64,000 nt of DNA from Flammulina velutipes. Lineage: Eukaryota; Basidiomycota; Agaricomycetes; Agaricales; Physalacriaceae. The notes under the pieces are model-generated. The model was not told where the DNA came from. It searched no databases and saw only the letters and a list, made by a program, of their open reading frames with translations. Within the stretch, counting starts at the first letter, position 1; each line of letters opens with the position of its first letter. The DNA is taken from NCBI GenBank assembly GCA_011800155.1, contig CM022374.1:1-64000 (forward strand), in the 5' to 3' direction. The position numbers were made by a program, and so were the translations under genes. Shown here piece by piece: positions 9,301 to 20,287 of this stretch.

Positions 9301-12064
9301 ACATGCGGATGCAATTTCCGTTGAAAGGCTGCAAAGATATGACGATGCGTGTTGAGTCCCATCGCAAAGCCGACACTCTTTGTACTATGTTTCTCCATCA
9401 ACTCGCTGAGACGTCGTGAGGTGAACTCCTTGCCCAAGTCCATGAACATGTTCTCGCCGTACCACTGCGGGACCTGATGTTGACCTTTGAAGAGCCGAGT
9501 AGCCAGCCAGACTGCCATCGGGCGGGCCAGCGCATGAATGTTTACCAGTGTACGAGCTGTAAAGCTGTCTGGTGCGTTTGGAATAAGACGATCATGGCCA
9601 GAGGTGTGTGTCGTCTTGGTGTACTGACGTACGAGAGCAGTAAACTCTACCAAACCGAACCAGTTGCGCACCCTCCACTCAGTGTTGCGTGCCAGCATGG
9701 ATACTAGTTCGGTTCCTCTTGCGGGGCCTCCACTCATGAGCTGAACAGCGACCATAGCCAGTCCCTCTAGTTTAGCTAAAGATTGCAGCCACTTGCGAGC
9801 ACCAATTGGATTGATCTCTTTAGTGTTGGTAGAGAGAAACTGCCGACGAGTACTCTCGGAGGTGAGCAATGCTCGAACCAGGTCGTTTCGATGAGCTTTG
9901 AACTGCGGGTTCCCAGGATGATCAAGGAAACAGAACCCGGGGGTCTCCTCCGTCAGATTGTCCGTCAGGTCCTCGTAAGTGAGCTCGATGTTTAGCCCAA
10001 GACAGACCTCCTTCTCCCAGACCTCCTTCATCTGGTCCTGAATGTCGTAGGCCATCTTTTGCATGTACGAGAGCTTGAAGCGCTGACCGTGATACAGCAT
10101 TTCGGTAAAGTTCTCGTGATCGATCCAGAAGATAGGTGGCATGGAGGTGGTGTTGGTAGCCAGAGCGGCGGCGTAGGCCATGATCTGGCGAAGACCAGAG
10201 AACGTTGACTGAGTGTCCGCACGTACCCAGTCGTGTAGCTCCTGCATGACCTCGATATGCGACTTGGAGGGAATATCTTCGACCTGCTTATGTACCTCTC
10301 GGAGAGTGAAGAGTCGAATGGCCCGCATTATACGGGCAAGAGCAGGAGTGACATCAGCGGCGTTGTCAAACTCGCCGGTCGCGCGCAAGTGATGAATGGC
10401 TAGGAAGCAAAGAGTTGGATCCCCCCATGGAATAGCTTTGGTGACTGGCCAGTATACCATCCACAGGTGTCGAAACACTTCATGGACTGTCTCGTTGAAT
10501 TCGTCTTGTTGATTGTCAATAATCGTAGGACGTAGAACATTCAGCCAGTTGGTAAGGTCTTCGCTTTGAGGAAAGTGATAGTATCCTGTATCACTCTCCT
10601 CTGGCTCAAAGAGGAGACAACACAACAGATGTTGGATAGGAAGCACATACGACTTGATCGTAGTCGCGTGCTGATGATGAACAGGAAGAGGTGTGCGGTT
10701 AATGCCACTAGTTTGCCAAGTCAGTATTGATGACCACGAATATGATATGATTACGATACATACTCTCGAGCAGGATCCTCAGTGTTCAATGTCCTTAGAA
10801 CAAGTTCCTCCGTAGAATCAATCAAGTCCGAGACACCGTTAAAGTAACCCTCCAACAGCGAGCCAAGATGGGTGAGTGGATCGTCCTTTGCTGGCAAGGT
10901 CCATTGCTTCTTCACCATCTCTGTATTGGTTCCTTCCAACATAACGTGCCATCGTACACGTGCAAGTAAAGGATTGATCTTGCGCATGTCCTTCTCGTTG
11001 GATCGCACAAGGTTGCGATAGTTTAGTTCGCCTGCTTCTGTAATAGCCTCCTCAAACCAATCTGTAGGTGGCGGAGATTTAGGTGGCGCGACCGGTGGAA
11101 GTACTCCTCGGGCCTTGCTTTGATCGCCAGGCTGATACTTTTGAAAGAAGATGTTTTCGAGTATGTCTCGGGCCACGACATCCTTGTGAGAGCTTCGATG
11201 TGATCGGGCAGAGCCCAAGGTGCCTGCGACTGATCCGCACACACTGCACATGAAGCCACCGCTATGCACAACTAGTCCTTCCATTGGGGGAATGAGCTTC
11301 GGTGTGATAGCGATCTTGGTCATCTCTGGTGGAAGGCAAAGAGCGGCCATGACTGCGTATAATGGTTCCAAGGACGCAGCATCAATGTCCTTGTGATATT
11401 TATCAAAGTGTTTCCTGGCTCGAACTCGCTGACTGTTGATACAGACACCACAGGCTAGGCAGATGATCACGTTCAGCTGCTCCGAAAAGGCACAACGAAG
11501 ACCTTCGAGCTCAGGACATGTCCGCAGATACGATGTTCCTGGAAGAAGCGATAAGGAGTAGTCGCCGACACGAAGAATGGACGGTAGGATTGTAGAAGAG
11601 GACGATGAACCAGTGTTCTTGGATGCAGGATATGCCAAATCATGAGGCGAGAGAATAGCCTCCTCCTCGTCAGACAATTCTGGTATGTGCTGCAAGCAAG
11701 CGGTGATCAAGACAAGACTGAATATTGATGATAAGGTAGAACGTACCGCGCCCATCATTGTCGCGTACAATTGAGGACTTGTTGCGCTTCGAATCCGTTT
11801 AAAGGTCGGCGAAAGACCAGTCCCAGTCTGCGAGCCTCGCTTGGTTGGTGGATGAGGTGGACTAACACCTGCTGGTGGCGAGGCTGGTCGAGGAGGAAGC
11901 TCCAAAGATATTGCCATGCCATGGTCGCTGGTTTCAGAGTCAATAGACATTGCTGAGCTCGCAACAGAGAGTGCTCTGTTCCTTGTCTGTAAGCTGCCGC
12001 CTATCAGACTCTGGTAGCTGCCGCTAGCCAAAGGAGTGAACACAGTGTGATTGGAGTTGGACAT
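6368..12064 (-). CDS. OrsD zinc-finger / tyrosine recombinase / RecQ-like helicase fusion protein
   Basis: Six exons keep frame: 12064-11747, 11689-10764, 10707-8717, 8662-8579, 8519-7152, 7092-6368, giving 1803 residues. The first intron (11690-11746) is a multiple of three and could be misread as coding. Domains: paired C2H2-like fingers (CLACGVC...H...H near residue 182; MCSVCG...H...H near 254) of the OrsD type; a tyrosine-recombinase core with ARGTEL (Arg about 745), THRH (Arg about 869), GHS (about 904) and nucleophile Tyr about 913; a coiled coil near 990-1045; a RecQ-type helicase with Walker A RTGSGKS (about 1189), DEAH (about 1287), MSGT and QEVGRGGRDG (about 1473); a Cys-rich C-terminus. 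It is transcribed toward the telomere, as are telomere-linked helicases. I infer a DNA-rearranging or telomere-maintenance role. Confidence 0.85.
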
Positions 12065-12114
12065 TGGAGATGATGGTGGTTCAAGAACAAAGTCAGACAA
12101 GTGACAAAGGGTCG

Positions 12115-12135
12115 GTGACCATCTTGGATGGTCAC
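12115..12135. promoter_or_regulatory. Perfect dyad element upstream of the recombinase-helicase gene
   Basis: Perfect 9-bp arms GTGACCATC and GATGGTCAC with spacer TTG, 51-71 nt upstream of the ATG. A TATA-like ACATATAG abuts it on the upstream side (minus-strand sense). The position suits either an operator near the start site or a 5'-leader hairpin. Confidence 0.75.
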
Positions 12136-12222
12136 TATATGTTACAAGATAAGATAAGATAGATGTCATTGATATTGCAAAACAAAAAAAAACGTCGTTT
12201 CGTAGATACAAGTATACAAAAG

Positions 12223-13122
12223 TTAAGCTTCAACAGTGCGGCGGCCAGTACGCACCCATCCCTTCCTCTTGTTACGAACCTCGTCAACTACACCATCCAA
12301 GACTGACATGTACTGATCAGCTTGATCAGCATTGAACCTGACAACAGGGCCAGCGGGGTCGACTTGGTAGAACATCGCCTCGATGCCTTTGACGCCTTGC
12401 TTGGGGTTGTACTCGAGGTACTTGTTGGCCTTGTCTCGTTCCTAAAGCCAACACATCAGTTTCTCAAGGTTTGGTACAACTGAAACATTACTCACCAAGT
12501 CTGTGTACTCCTTGTACAGTTCGTCTTTCTGCTCTTCTATTTCAAAGGTCAGTATGAAGTTTAGATAGAAAAACAAAGAGAAAAAAACGAACCTTCGTAC
12601 CCAACAGTGCAGCTAACACGAATGATAGCACCAGGACCCTTCTCCTCCAAAAAGTGCTTGTAGACCAACTCGATCTTCTCGTCGAGATCGTCAGGATAGG
12701 GTGCCACACCCACGTGAGTGGCCTTCATGATATCAACCATGAACTTGTTGAGAAAGCCCTCGTTGTTGGCTCGGAGCTCGTCGATTGGCGTGAGACTACA
12801 TGTTTGAAGTTAGTGTAAGAACTTGGAGTAAAAAGTACAAAGCTCACGTGTTGAGGTTCTCACTGAATCCATACCACTTTGTAACAAAGCGGGGCTCAGG
12901 TACCACCTCACGATCCTGGAGAACAGTGAAGACGATCGAAATGACAGCCTCTGCAAAGATAAAAGTAAGTTGATACTGAAAATACTGACAATAAACACAA
13001 CACATACCAATGAACCACCTGACATCGGCAGTGCCGTCCTCGCTGCGCATGTACATGTGGGACAGGGTTGGAGGCCTCTTGCCACCCCTACCACCCTGAG
13101 GTCTGCTGCTTGCTGGAGCCAT
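12223..13122 (-). CDS. Unknown five-exon subtelomeric protein (226 residues)
   Basis: Exons 13122-13008, 12950-12848, 12795-12593, 12536-12496 and 12441-12223 join in frame to 226 residues ending in a TAA. Donors are GTATGT, GTGAGC, GTTCGT and GTGAGT; introns are 52-57 nt. The protein is acidic in the middle (DDLDEKIELVYKHF, EEEQKDELYKEYTDLERDK) with a basic N-terminus (RPQGGRGGKRPP) and basic C-terminus (RNKRKGWVRTGRR). No domain recognised. It sits directly upstream of the recombinase-helicase gene in the same orientation and shares its regulatory signature: perfect dyad at 13266-13286 and CCATCACCATC leader at 13159-13169. Confidence 0.8.
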
Positions 13123-13265
13123 TGAAAAAATTGAGAGATGAAAGAATAAGTTGAGTTTGATGGTGATGGTTCAAGTTCAAGAGAGGTTGATCTGTTTGAG
13201 TATGTTTGGACCCTATTTTAAAAAAGGTCATACTTTCCCACGCCCAAATAGGACAGTCACCTTAT

Positions 13266-13286
13266 GTGACCATCTTGGATGGTCAC
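13266..13286. promoter_or_regulatory. Perfect dyad element upstream of the five-exon gene
   Basis: Identical 21-bp sequence to the copy at 12115. It lies 144-164 nt upstream of the ATG. A second, shorter dyad (GTCACC-TTAT-GTGACC type) overlaps its left edge at about 13256-13271. Confidence 0.75.
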
Positions 13287-13334
13287 CTCTGAGTGTCACT
13301 CAGTTGCAGTGTGGAGGCATAAAGTACAAGTAAT

Positions 13335-14027
13335 TCATTCTACATGGCATATCATGTTGAGCTCTTTAAACAACCAATTTGCCAACCCATTCTTTGTATC
13401 CTCCAATAGGTCATTCACCTTCAAGTCCACATCATATGCCACCTTGTCAATCAACTGCATCCATTCATTGATGTCATGTCCAGTGACGATGAGCACATCT
13501 CTGTAGGAGATATTGTGCTGTTGCCAGCGTTCCAATACAAGTGGATTGACCACAGTAACCAAATAGCTGTCGATGAGACGCTGGACTTGAGTATCGTTGA
13601 CGTTCCTAGTGTGTGTGCGTACGACGTGAGCTTTGTTGGTACCATAAAGGAGGCATAAAGCTTACACCAAAGTACCTATTATCTCCACGCTGCTGCATAT
13701 CTGTGCGAGACTGTCTTTCCTTTGCGAGTGCAGCACTGTCTCAAAGACACGATACGTGTTGTAGTGGTCTTCGAACTGGCTGTCTGACATGCTCGCAGGC
13801 TGATGGTCGAGTTCAGCGTCCTTGATGAACCTGATCATCCATTCCTTGGCCATGACGTTGGCGAGACCTCCAATGCCTTCAGCCAAAGGAGCGCGTTTTT
13901 GGTCCTGCATTTGAATAGGCGTGTGGTTGGGTTCGAGGTATGGGGGAAGATGCTGGCCAATAGGAAAGGTCCTGCACATGGCAGGCAGAGCGAGAAGACG
14001 ATCTCCAAAGGAAACTGAGTACTGCAT
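13335..14027 (-). CDS. Small two-exon subtelomeric family protein, copy D
   Basis: Exon 1 14027-13666 and exon 2 13605-13335, 210 residues. The donor GTAAGC at 13665 was preferred over the GTACTT a few bases upstream because only it gives the frame shared with the paralogs. It begins MQYSVSF, has PIGQHLPPY and an EWMIRFI helix in exon 1, and NVNDTQVQRLIDSYL at the exon junction. It is a clear paralog of 14113-14794 and a more distant one of 5522-6198. No domain recognised; predicted mostly helical and soluble. The leader has CCATCATCATC (14032-14042), a TATTTATA box and a single GTGACC half-site instead of the full dyad. Confidence 0.8.
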
Positions 14028-14112
14028 GATTGATGATGATGGTGGTAAGAGGTAAAAGAAGGATACAGGGACAGTGACCTATTTATACGTGTTTTTGTTT
14101 ACATAAACCAAA

Positions 14113-14794
14113 CTATGCCAACGCGTTGAGCTGCTCCACTACAAAGTTTGCCTTTACGTCGTTCTCGTCCTCGACTTTGTTGATCACCGCCCAGTACATC
14201 TCTTTTGCTGTATTCTTCAGCAAACGCAACTGCAGCTTGACATCGTCCTTGTCAATAGCCAATCGATCGTCTGCATCAATGGTGTCCTGCTGAAAACGCT
14301 TCACAAGGAGAGGCGCAACCTCTGATGCCAAATAGGAATCGATAATCCTTTGGACTTGGGTATCGTGAACGTTGCTAAAGACAGACATTGAATGCGTAGA
14401 CAGTCAAGTGATTGAGACCCACGTACACAATGAGTGCCAAGTCCTCTATCGCGCTGGTAAGCATTGTAGAAATGGTGTGCTGTTTGTAATCTTTGAAGCT
14501 CAGGTCGAGCGAGAGATAGGTAACCTTGATGTTCACAAAGGTGGCGGAGGTCATGCCGCTGGGCCGGGAAGTGAGGCGGCCGCTACTGAGAAAGGCGATC
14601 ATCCACTCGACAGCCATAGCTTTGGCGATTCTACCCAGACCCTCAGCCAAGTCGCCGCGCCGCTCAGTGGTGTTGATTTTGGCAGCTGAACGATTGGCGG
14701 GCACATGGTAGGAGGTGTAGTGGCCAATAGGAAGACCAAGGCACAGAGGAGGAAGAGTGAGAGTGCGTGTAGCAAACTGAACTTGGTACTGCAT
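14113..14794 (-). CDS. Small two-exon subtelomeric family protein, copy E
   Basis: Exon 1 14794-14427 and exon 2 14374-14113, 209 residues, nearly the same length as copy D. The start is the MQYQVQF methionine rather than an upstream in-frame codon, because it aligns with MQYSVSF of copy D and leaves the CCATCATCATC leader untranslated. Shared blocks: PIGHYTSYHVP, AEGLGRIAKAMAVEWMIAFL and NVHDTQVQRIIDSYLASEV. Both family members place their intron in phase 2 at the same codon. Function unknown. A dyad with one mismatch lies 43-63 nt upstream. D and E are a tandem duplication with clear divergence, so the family is old. Confidence 0.82.
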
Positions 14795-14836
14795 GATGAT
14801 GATGATGGTAGCAGTGAGAGAAGAGTGATTGATGAT

Positions 14837-14857
14837 GTGACCATCTTGGATAGTCAC
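14837..14857. promoter_or_regulatory. Dyad element upstream of copy E (one mismatch)
   Basis: Arms GTGACCATC and GATAGTCAC with spacer TTG; one pair is lost compared with the perfect copies at 12115 and 13266. It is the most centromere-proximal copy and lies close to the edge of the gene unit. Confidence 0.7.
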
Positions 14858-14867
14858 AAGGTGTGAT

Positions 14868-14962
14868 GGTTACCCAAAAAGGGAGGGGGTTACCCAAAAG
14901 GGAAGGAGGCATCAGTTTAAATTGATGGCATCAGTTTAAAAGTGATGGTACCTTTTAAGGCT
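14868..14962. repeat. Short tandem duplications at the edge of the subtelomeric unit
   Basis: Two imperfect tandem pairs follow one another: GGTTACCCAAAAAGGGAGG / GGTTACCCAAAAGGGAAGG, then GCATCAGTTTAAATTGATG / GCATCAGTTTAAAAGTGATG. They lie just before the large inverted repeat begins and may mark a rearrangement junction. No gene here. Confidence 0.65.
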
Positions 14963-15284
14963 TGCCTTTAAATGAAAGACTTTTGTTAGGCGTAAATTGA
15001 TCTTGCCTTTGCCTAATATGTGTATCAAGAAGCCTGCCTCGATGGTCTTTCGATTTGAATAGTTGATAGTGCCTATAAAACTCACCGCTTGAACGGGAGA
15101 TATAATCTAGAATGTCCATTATCATACTATGCTGCTATAGAGCATTGCCTACCATATCAACAGTTTGCATCGAGACAGATATAAGAGCATCTTGCCATAA
15201 TACTAGCTCCATTTTTGTAGAAGATCTCGGTGTTACGTGAGAGCGCGGTGTATGATACACTGTTTCTATCGATTCGCAATTGTT

Positions 15285-16335
15285 AATCAGATGACGAATG
15301 CAAGTATACCTTCCCCCTTCGACATCTACATGCGCCCATATCGTAGGTCCCAAGAGGCGCTCAGATGATCCCTACACGATGCAGGATATTGACGGTCATG
15401 GGATACGGACTATAACTTGCAGATCGGTTCCATGGATCGTCGTCCAGTATCTAATCTTCCTGACTATAAGTTCTTTCGATATTGACATATACCCCTACAG
15501 TCAGCCCAATGAGGTATAAAGCATCGATCTCTCAGTAGACAGCTTTAACGGCGAACTTGCTATATTTCATTTAGACCCCGCACACGCGAGCATGATCGAA
15601 CACCTACAAGCGCCCATCCCGCTCAGCTGATCTGGGGTAATCGCACATCGTTTTAATTTGCCTCCGAGTGACTACTGGAACAGCTCTTTTAAACACAGCG
15701 TGAATGAGGATGCTCAGCTCACACCACTTAGTCAGGTGCCTTCATGGATAATCTCCATAACCTCCCGACCCGGGACTGTATGTCCGTTGATATCTGAGAC
15801 CTACCACATTGTCCCCGCAGGAGGGTCAAATTAATATCAAACTGCATTCATCGATGACGAATATCGTTATGTCATTCGGTATTCAGTAGTGCGCCACACG
15901 CACTTCAGAAGTGGTCGGAACCGGTACAATGAATATATTGAATATGTTATAGGAACCGTTGGTACCAGATTCACGGTGTGGGATTCATCCTCGTGGAGTC
16001 TGTGAGGCGCCCTGACGAACCCATACTCCCTTCTCCGTTTCGCACGTACCTTTCCTTAGCGAGTGCCCCTAATGCGTGAAGACTCTTTAAGCCAAGCCCC
16101 ACAAAAGGTCTTGACGGTGTTAACATTCGACAAATGGCTAATCGGCTATACACGCTCGGATTGGTAGGTCTCTGAATGATATTGAAGAACGGAGGACCGT
16201 GAGAAGAATACGAAGAGAAGTCTCCTTATCGCGAAGCGTTCCATGCACTCTACGCCTAAAATGTATTCCCCAGATTATCCGACCTCACGCCTTTTGGGCG
16301 ACGCGTTAGCCCCATGATCAGCAGACAAGTTCAAA
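15285..16335. repeat. About 1.05-kb repeat, copy 1 (no gene)
   Basis: Non-coding repeat with copies at about 22125-23285 (same orientation) and 31100-32160 (inverted). Landmarks in order: GCGCCCATA...GTAGGTCCC, GGTCATGGGAT, TTTAGACCCCGCACACGCGAG, CTGATCTGGGGTAAT, GCGTTAGCCCCATGATCAG. No convincing reading frame. Confidence 0.75.
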
Positions 16336-16619
16336 TCTGTTTCCGTATCCAGTGACCAACAAGCTAGGCATAACCCTAGCGTCTGCCTTTGTAGGGAGCT
16401 GTTGAAGGTAAGTCTCATTGATTCAAGTACCAATTTAGTACGTTCCAAGTACATATCTAACAACTCTGTATCACTAAAACGTCCACTTCGTTATTCAAGT
16501 TACGGTACCGAACATATTCTACAGCTGTTCTACAGTCCGCTAAGGCTGCATGCAGCCTCGGCTGATCTGGAATAGTCGACGCCATCTTGGATGCGGAGTA
16601 GACAACGGGGAACTCTCGT

Positions 16620-18080
16620 CCTTTGATTCATAGCTCCTCAACGACCGACGAGAAGACCATGAAACGACAGTCGACGGAGGAAACGATGCGTAGGTGGTAG
16701 GCTTCGACTTGCGGTAGCCTGAGATCAACAGGTTGAACGTTTCTGAGATCATGATCAGCGACGGAACGAACGAAGAGGAGAAAATGACATACTGAAAGAA
16801 TCCACCAGGAGAGTACACTGAGCCTCGTCATAGCATAGCTGTTGACAACGATCCCGTCAACTTTGTTCCAGGCGGAAACGTGATGATGTCCTTCTCCGCC
16901 TTGGATTTCAGTCAAGGTCGAACCCATAGGACGTTCCTTGACACGTTCCAGGGAAGCGCTGGCGCTGTAAGACGAGGAAGAGGTACTGAGCGACTTTCTT
17001 CCCTTTGCGTCTAATCCTCTTCTTCGCGTCGGTATCGAGCCCAGACGATGCAGAGAAAATTTCGTCCCCGTTCCCGTTTGAAGGGACGTTCTGCAACAAC
17101 CTGGTGGGAATGGGAGGCGGTAACAGCGCGACCTCTTTGGCCTCACACTGGGGTCCCGCGCCGTCATGTTTGGTCCACTGAAATCCAACTGATCCGAAGG
17201 GAACACTTCGTCGCGTGTACCAGCGATGGATAACGCTGGAGCAATGTTCACGCCCAAGTCTCCCCATCGGCTACTGCTCTCTTCTCGCTCTCTCTTCCAA
17301 ACTCGGCAAGCGGCGGACGCGCTCGTCTGCCTTGTGCTCCTTGCCGAGACGCGCCCAGGACGAGTCGATCGTCGTCCCAGTCAACGTCGAGAGACCAGAA
17401 TAGAAGTGGAAAGGACCCTATCGTATTGCTTGAGATACTGCTGTAAGAAGTTTTGGCGAGGTGCAACGTACTGGTCGTTGGCCGGAATTGCAAAGGAAAA
17501 CAACAGCGACCGGATCGATGGCGCAGGCAGTCGATGTCCTCGTTACTGTAGATGATTGAGACGCGGCAAGCAGACAGAGTATGAAGGAACGCACTGTTGT
17601 TACCCATGCGAGGTAGGTCCACGGCTCTCTCCATCTCCGACATCGCGATGACTATCGTATGATCCAGCGAATCTGTACGGCTGCCGCGTCCGCGTCGAGA
17701 CAATCGGGCGGGAACGGGGGACTCGTCCTAACGCGTTTCCTCTTCTTGCTGAGGTCTTCCCCCATCTTCGCTACGTCCCTCGTCCGGAGTCGCGCCGGGA
17801 AAACTTGATCACATAAACAATTAAGACGAGGGGTGCTGGTATCGGCGGGTTATCAACAGAGAGGCAGGAGTAAGGGACACATTTGGTGTAGAGGGCATCG
17901 ATGTGTTTGCTACTACTGCGCAAGTAGGGAGTAGTTCGTCCAGCGCAACGTCGAAATCGTCTGCGCCTTGTTCCATGCTTCCATTGTATTCACAGTCGGG
18001 AAAACGACCAACTCCTCCAGTTTGCGAACGGGTTCGTATTTGACGAAATCCGAACCGTTCTTCGGAGAGAAGCTATTCTG
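16620..18080 (-). pseudogene. Decayed gene of unknown family ('Y'), left-arm copy
   Basis: Frames aligning with the right-arm copy are broken into pieces: EMERAVDLPRMGN near 17.65 kb, SSWARLGKEHKADERVRR near 17.3 kb, and APALSIAGTRDEV followed by LTEIQGGEGH near 16.9-17.25 kb. They lie in different frames with stops between them. An intron-like segment (GTGCGTTCC...TCTACAG) is conserved between the copies near 17.55-17.6 kb, which argues that it was once a spliced gene. No domain recognised. Related remnants lie at 29340-30790 and 45190-46200. Confidence 0.55.
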
Positions 18081-19283
18081 CCGGGACAGTCAGCGACTGC
18101 CAACGAAAGTAAACAAGACTACCTAGCGCACGCACCTGCTTTTGCTTTTTCCATTTTTTCCTCATCGTCGTACTTCGACCGAGCCGATAAATCTTTGAGT
18201 ACGTGTCTGTTGGTGTCAAGCGGGCAATGTGCAGTTACCCTGACGGTCATGGTAGAGCCTGACGCCTTTTTCACGGCGCCGTGTGAACTGCAGAGCTGTA
18301 GCAACGCCATAGAAAAGTGGTTGATCAATGTAGGAGCGCAGTATCATGGAAGAACAAAATCAAGGCAAGGCAAGGACCAAACAAACACAATCTGTCCAAG
18401 ACTTCTGCTTGAACCTTGACTGCCACTGGCTGGCGATTCTCTGTGTCAATGTATCTATGACAATCCTCCAAGACGCTGTACGATCTCATGAACTGATGTC
18501 CTGGCTCTTTTTCTCATCGGATGTACGGACCGTCTCGCCGTCGGTCGAATCGTGGCGTCCTCTTATTTCTGCAGTCTGCATCTTTGCGAGGACTTGTACA
18601 TCTGGAAATGTGCTTTCGATTGCCATATTCCATCGTTTTCTATCCGCGTCCGACATATTCGTCGTCTATGAGCTCCTTACTTGCGTTACGGACCCAATGA
18701 CCAAATTCTCAAAATTGCATGGGTGACTAAGAGGTACGGTACTCCATCTCCGGCTTCAGGACTACGCTGATAGCTTCTAGATGGCCTCTAATATCTGCGG
18801 GAAAGCAAAACACTTTGACCTGGCAAGTTAACCCGAGCGTAATCGAGGAGACTATGAACCCTCGCCTTCCTTGCATCTTGCGAACCATACCATTCACGAA
18901 CGCCAAGCACTTGACCTGTGCGCTTTTTGCTGTCTATCGGGGAATTTCTAGCGCTCATCGTCTACGTTTCCTCAGGCTTTTATCCCTTACGTTGACCTGA
19001 TGATGTCAACGTTCAAGGTGAATGAATATCGTTCTCAAGGTTCTGCTCTGATATCAATAATCCGGAGGACAACAGGATGGTTTCAAAAGGAATCTACGTC
19101 TTCTTCCTCCCGCGCTAGCGATCATTCTGTCAAACTGAGGTGCAAAAATTCGACAATAGGTGCCCAATCTCTAGAGGATTCCAAGGCGACGCGCGCGTGA
19201 AGTATGATGAAGAAGCTCATGCTCGTGCCATATTACGTGTCTCGTTCCCAAGCACCCAGCGACTCGTGACGATTTCGAAGCTA
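18081..19283. other. Intergenic part of the left repeat arm
   Basis: Only short scattered frames. The sequence matches the right arm at about 28085-29340 in inverse orientation, but neither copy gives a continuous or spliced coding sequence I can support. Nothing else identified. Confidence 0.5.
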
Positions 19284-20287
19284 CATTCATTCTGATAGTC
19301 GAAGCCTGGAGCAATAAAAAAGCAAGCGCATCCGAAAATTCCTCAATCTACCTCGATGCCTCCCACAACGTCCTTCACGTTGTGTGACACCGACGTTGCA
19401 GCTTCCACAGCCTTTTCCGCTCTGAAATCCATCTATCGTCTAGTTATCGACTGTGAGGGACTCGATCTAGGCCGTGATCCCGGCCAGTTGTCCCTCCTCA
19501 CCATCGGCACAATAAGACGGCGTCGTCACTCGTCTTTGTCTTTGATATCCTCAGGCTTTCCACTGAGTCCCTCCAGCCCATCTTCGGCCTCCTCTCGTCC
19601 CCTACCTATACCAAAATCGTCTTCGATGGACGTATGGACTATTCTGCACTCTATCACGAGCACGGCGTCGAGCTCGTTGGTGTACTCGATCTCCAGCTTG
19701 CGGCTATACAGTCGCCAATCAACACATACGCGATGCTGGTTAAGTTCATGGGCCCGGCCATGGCTGAAAATAAACGGGACTACAAGAAGGTCCGCATGTT
19801 GCCTGGGTTGGGATACTGTATCAGCGTATGCAAAGTCAGTTCCGAGCGTGGTGACGGAAAAGTGAAGAGTAAGTTGTCGTCCTCCGACTCGCTACGGTCG
19901 GGTGCTAACAGTTTGCCGATAGTTGACCATCGTCAATGGCTCGTCCGTCCATTGCCTGCTCGCTATCTCGAGTACGCCGCAAATGACGCTATCCTCATCG
20001 CTAAACTCTACAAAGAGTTCGACACTCGTCGTTACAGCACGAAGAGGCTTTCGGAACAGAGCGCTCGATACATCACTCTGTTCAAAGGCGGGAAGAAATC
20101 CCCAGGGAATGGCACGTTTCACTCCAATCCATTCCTCCCGTTGGACATATTGACCTACAACGAACGAAACCCCAGGAAAGCGTGCTCCGGATGTAAAAGA
20201 CAGTTATCTCAGAAGTGTTTTCCGGAGGCGGAGGGTGCTGCGTATTGCTTTGTGTGCAAAGCTGTGTTGGCGAAGGCGGCTCAGTAG
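19284..20287 (+). pseudogene. DEDDy 3'-5' exonuclease, disabled left-arm copy
   Basis: Homologous over its length to the intact gene at 27055-28068. Three visible lesions: the initiator ATG of the intact copy reads ATT here (19284), a base is lost shortly after (near 19302), and about ten bases (TATCCCCACC in the other copy) are missing near 19511, shifting the frame between LLTIGT and the FDILRL segment. Downstream the original frame resumes and stays open (DGRMDYSALYHEHG, YLEYAANDAIL, C-terminal CSGC...CFVC). The 54-nt intron with GTGCTAACAG branch site is also preserved. The lesions look recent. Confidence 0.8.

Noticed and set aside
11690..11746. Reading the 57-nt segment in the OrsD exon as coding
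   Set aside because: It has a GTACGT donor and CTTGCAG acceptor and encodes an out-of-place hydrophobic stretch; being a multiple of three makes it look coding.
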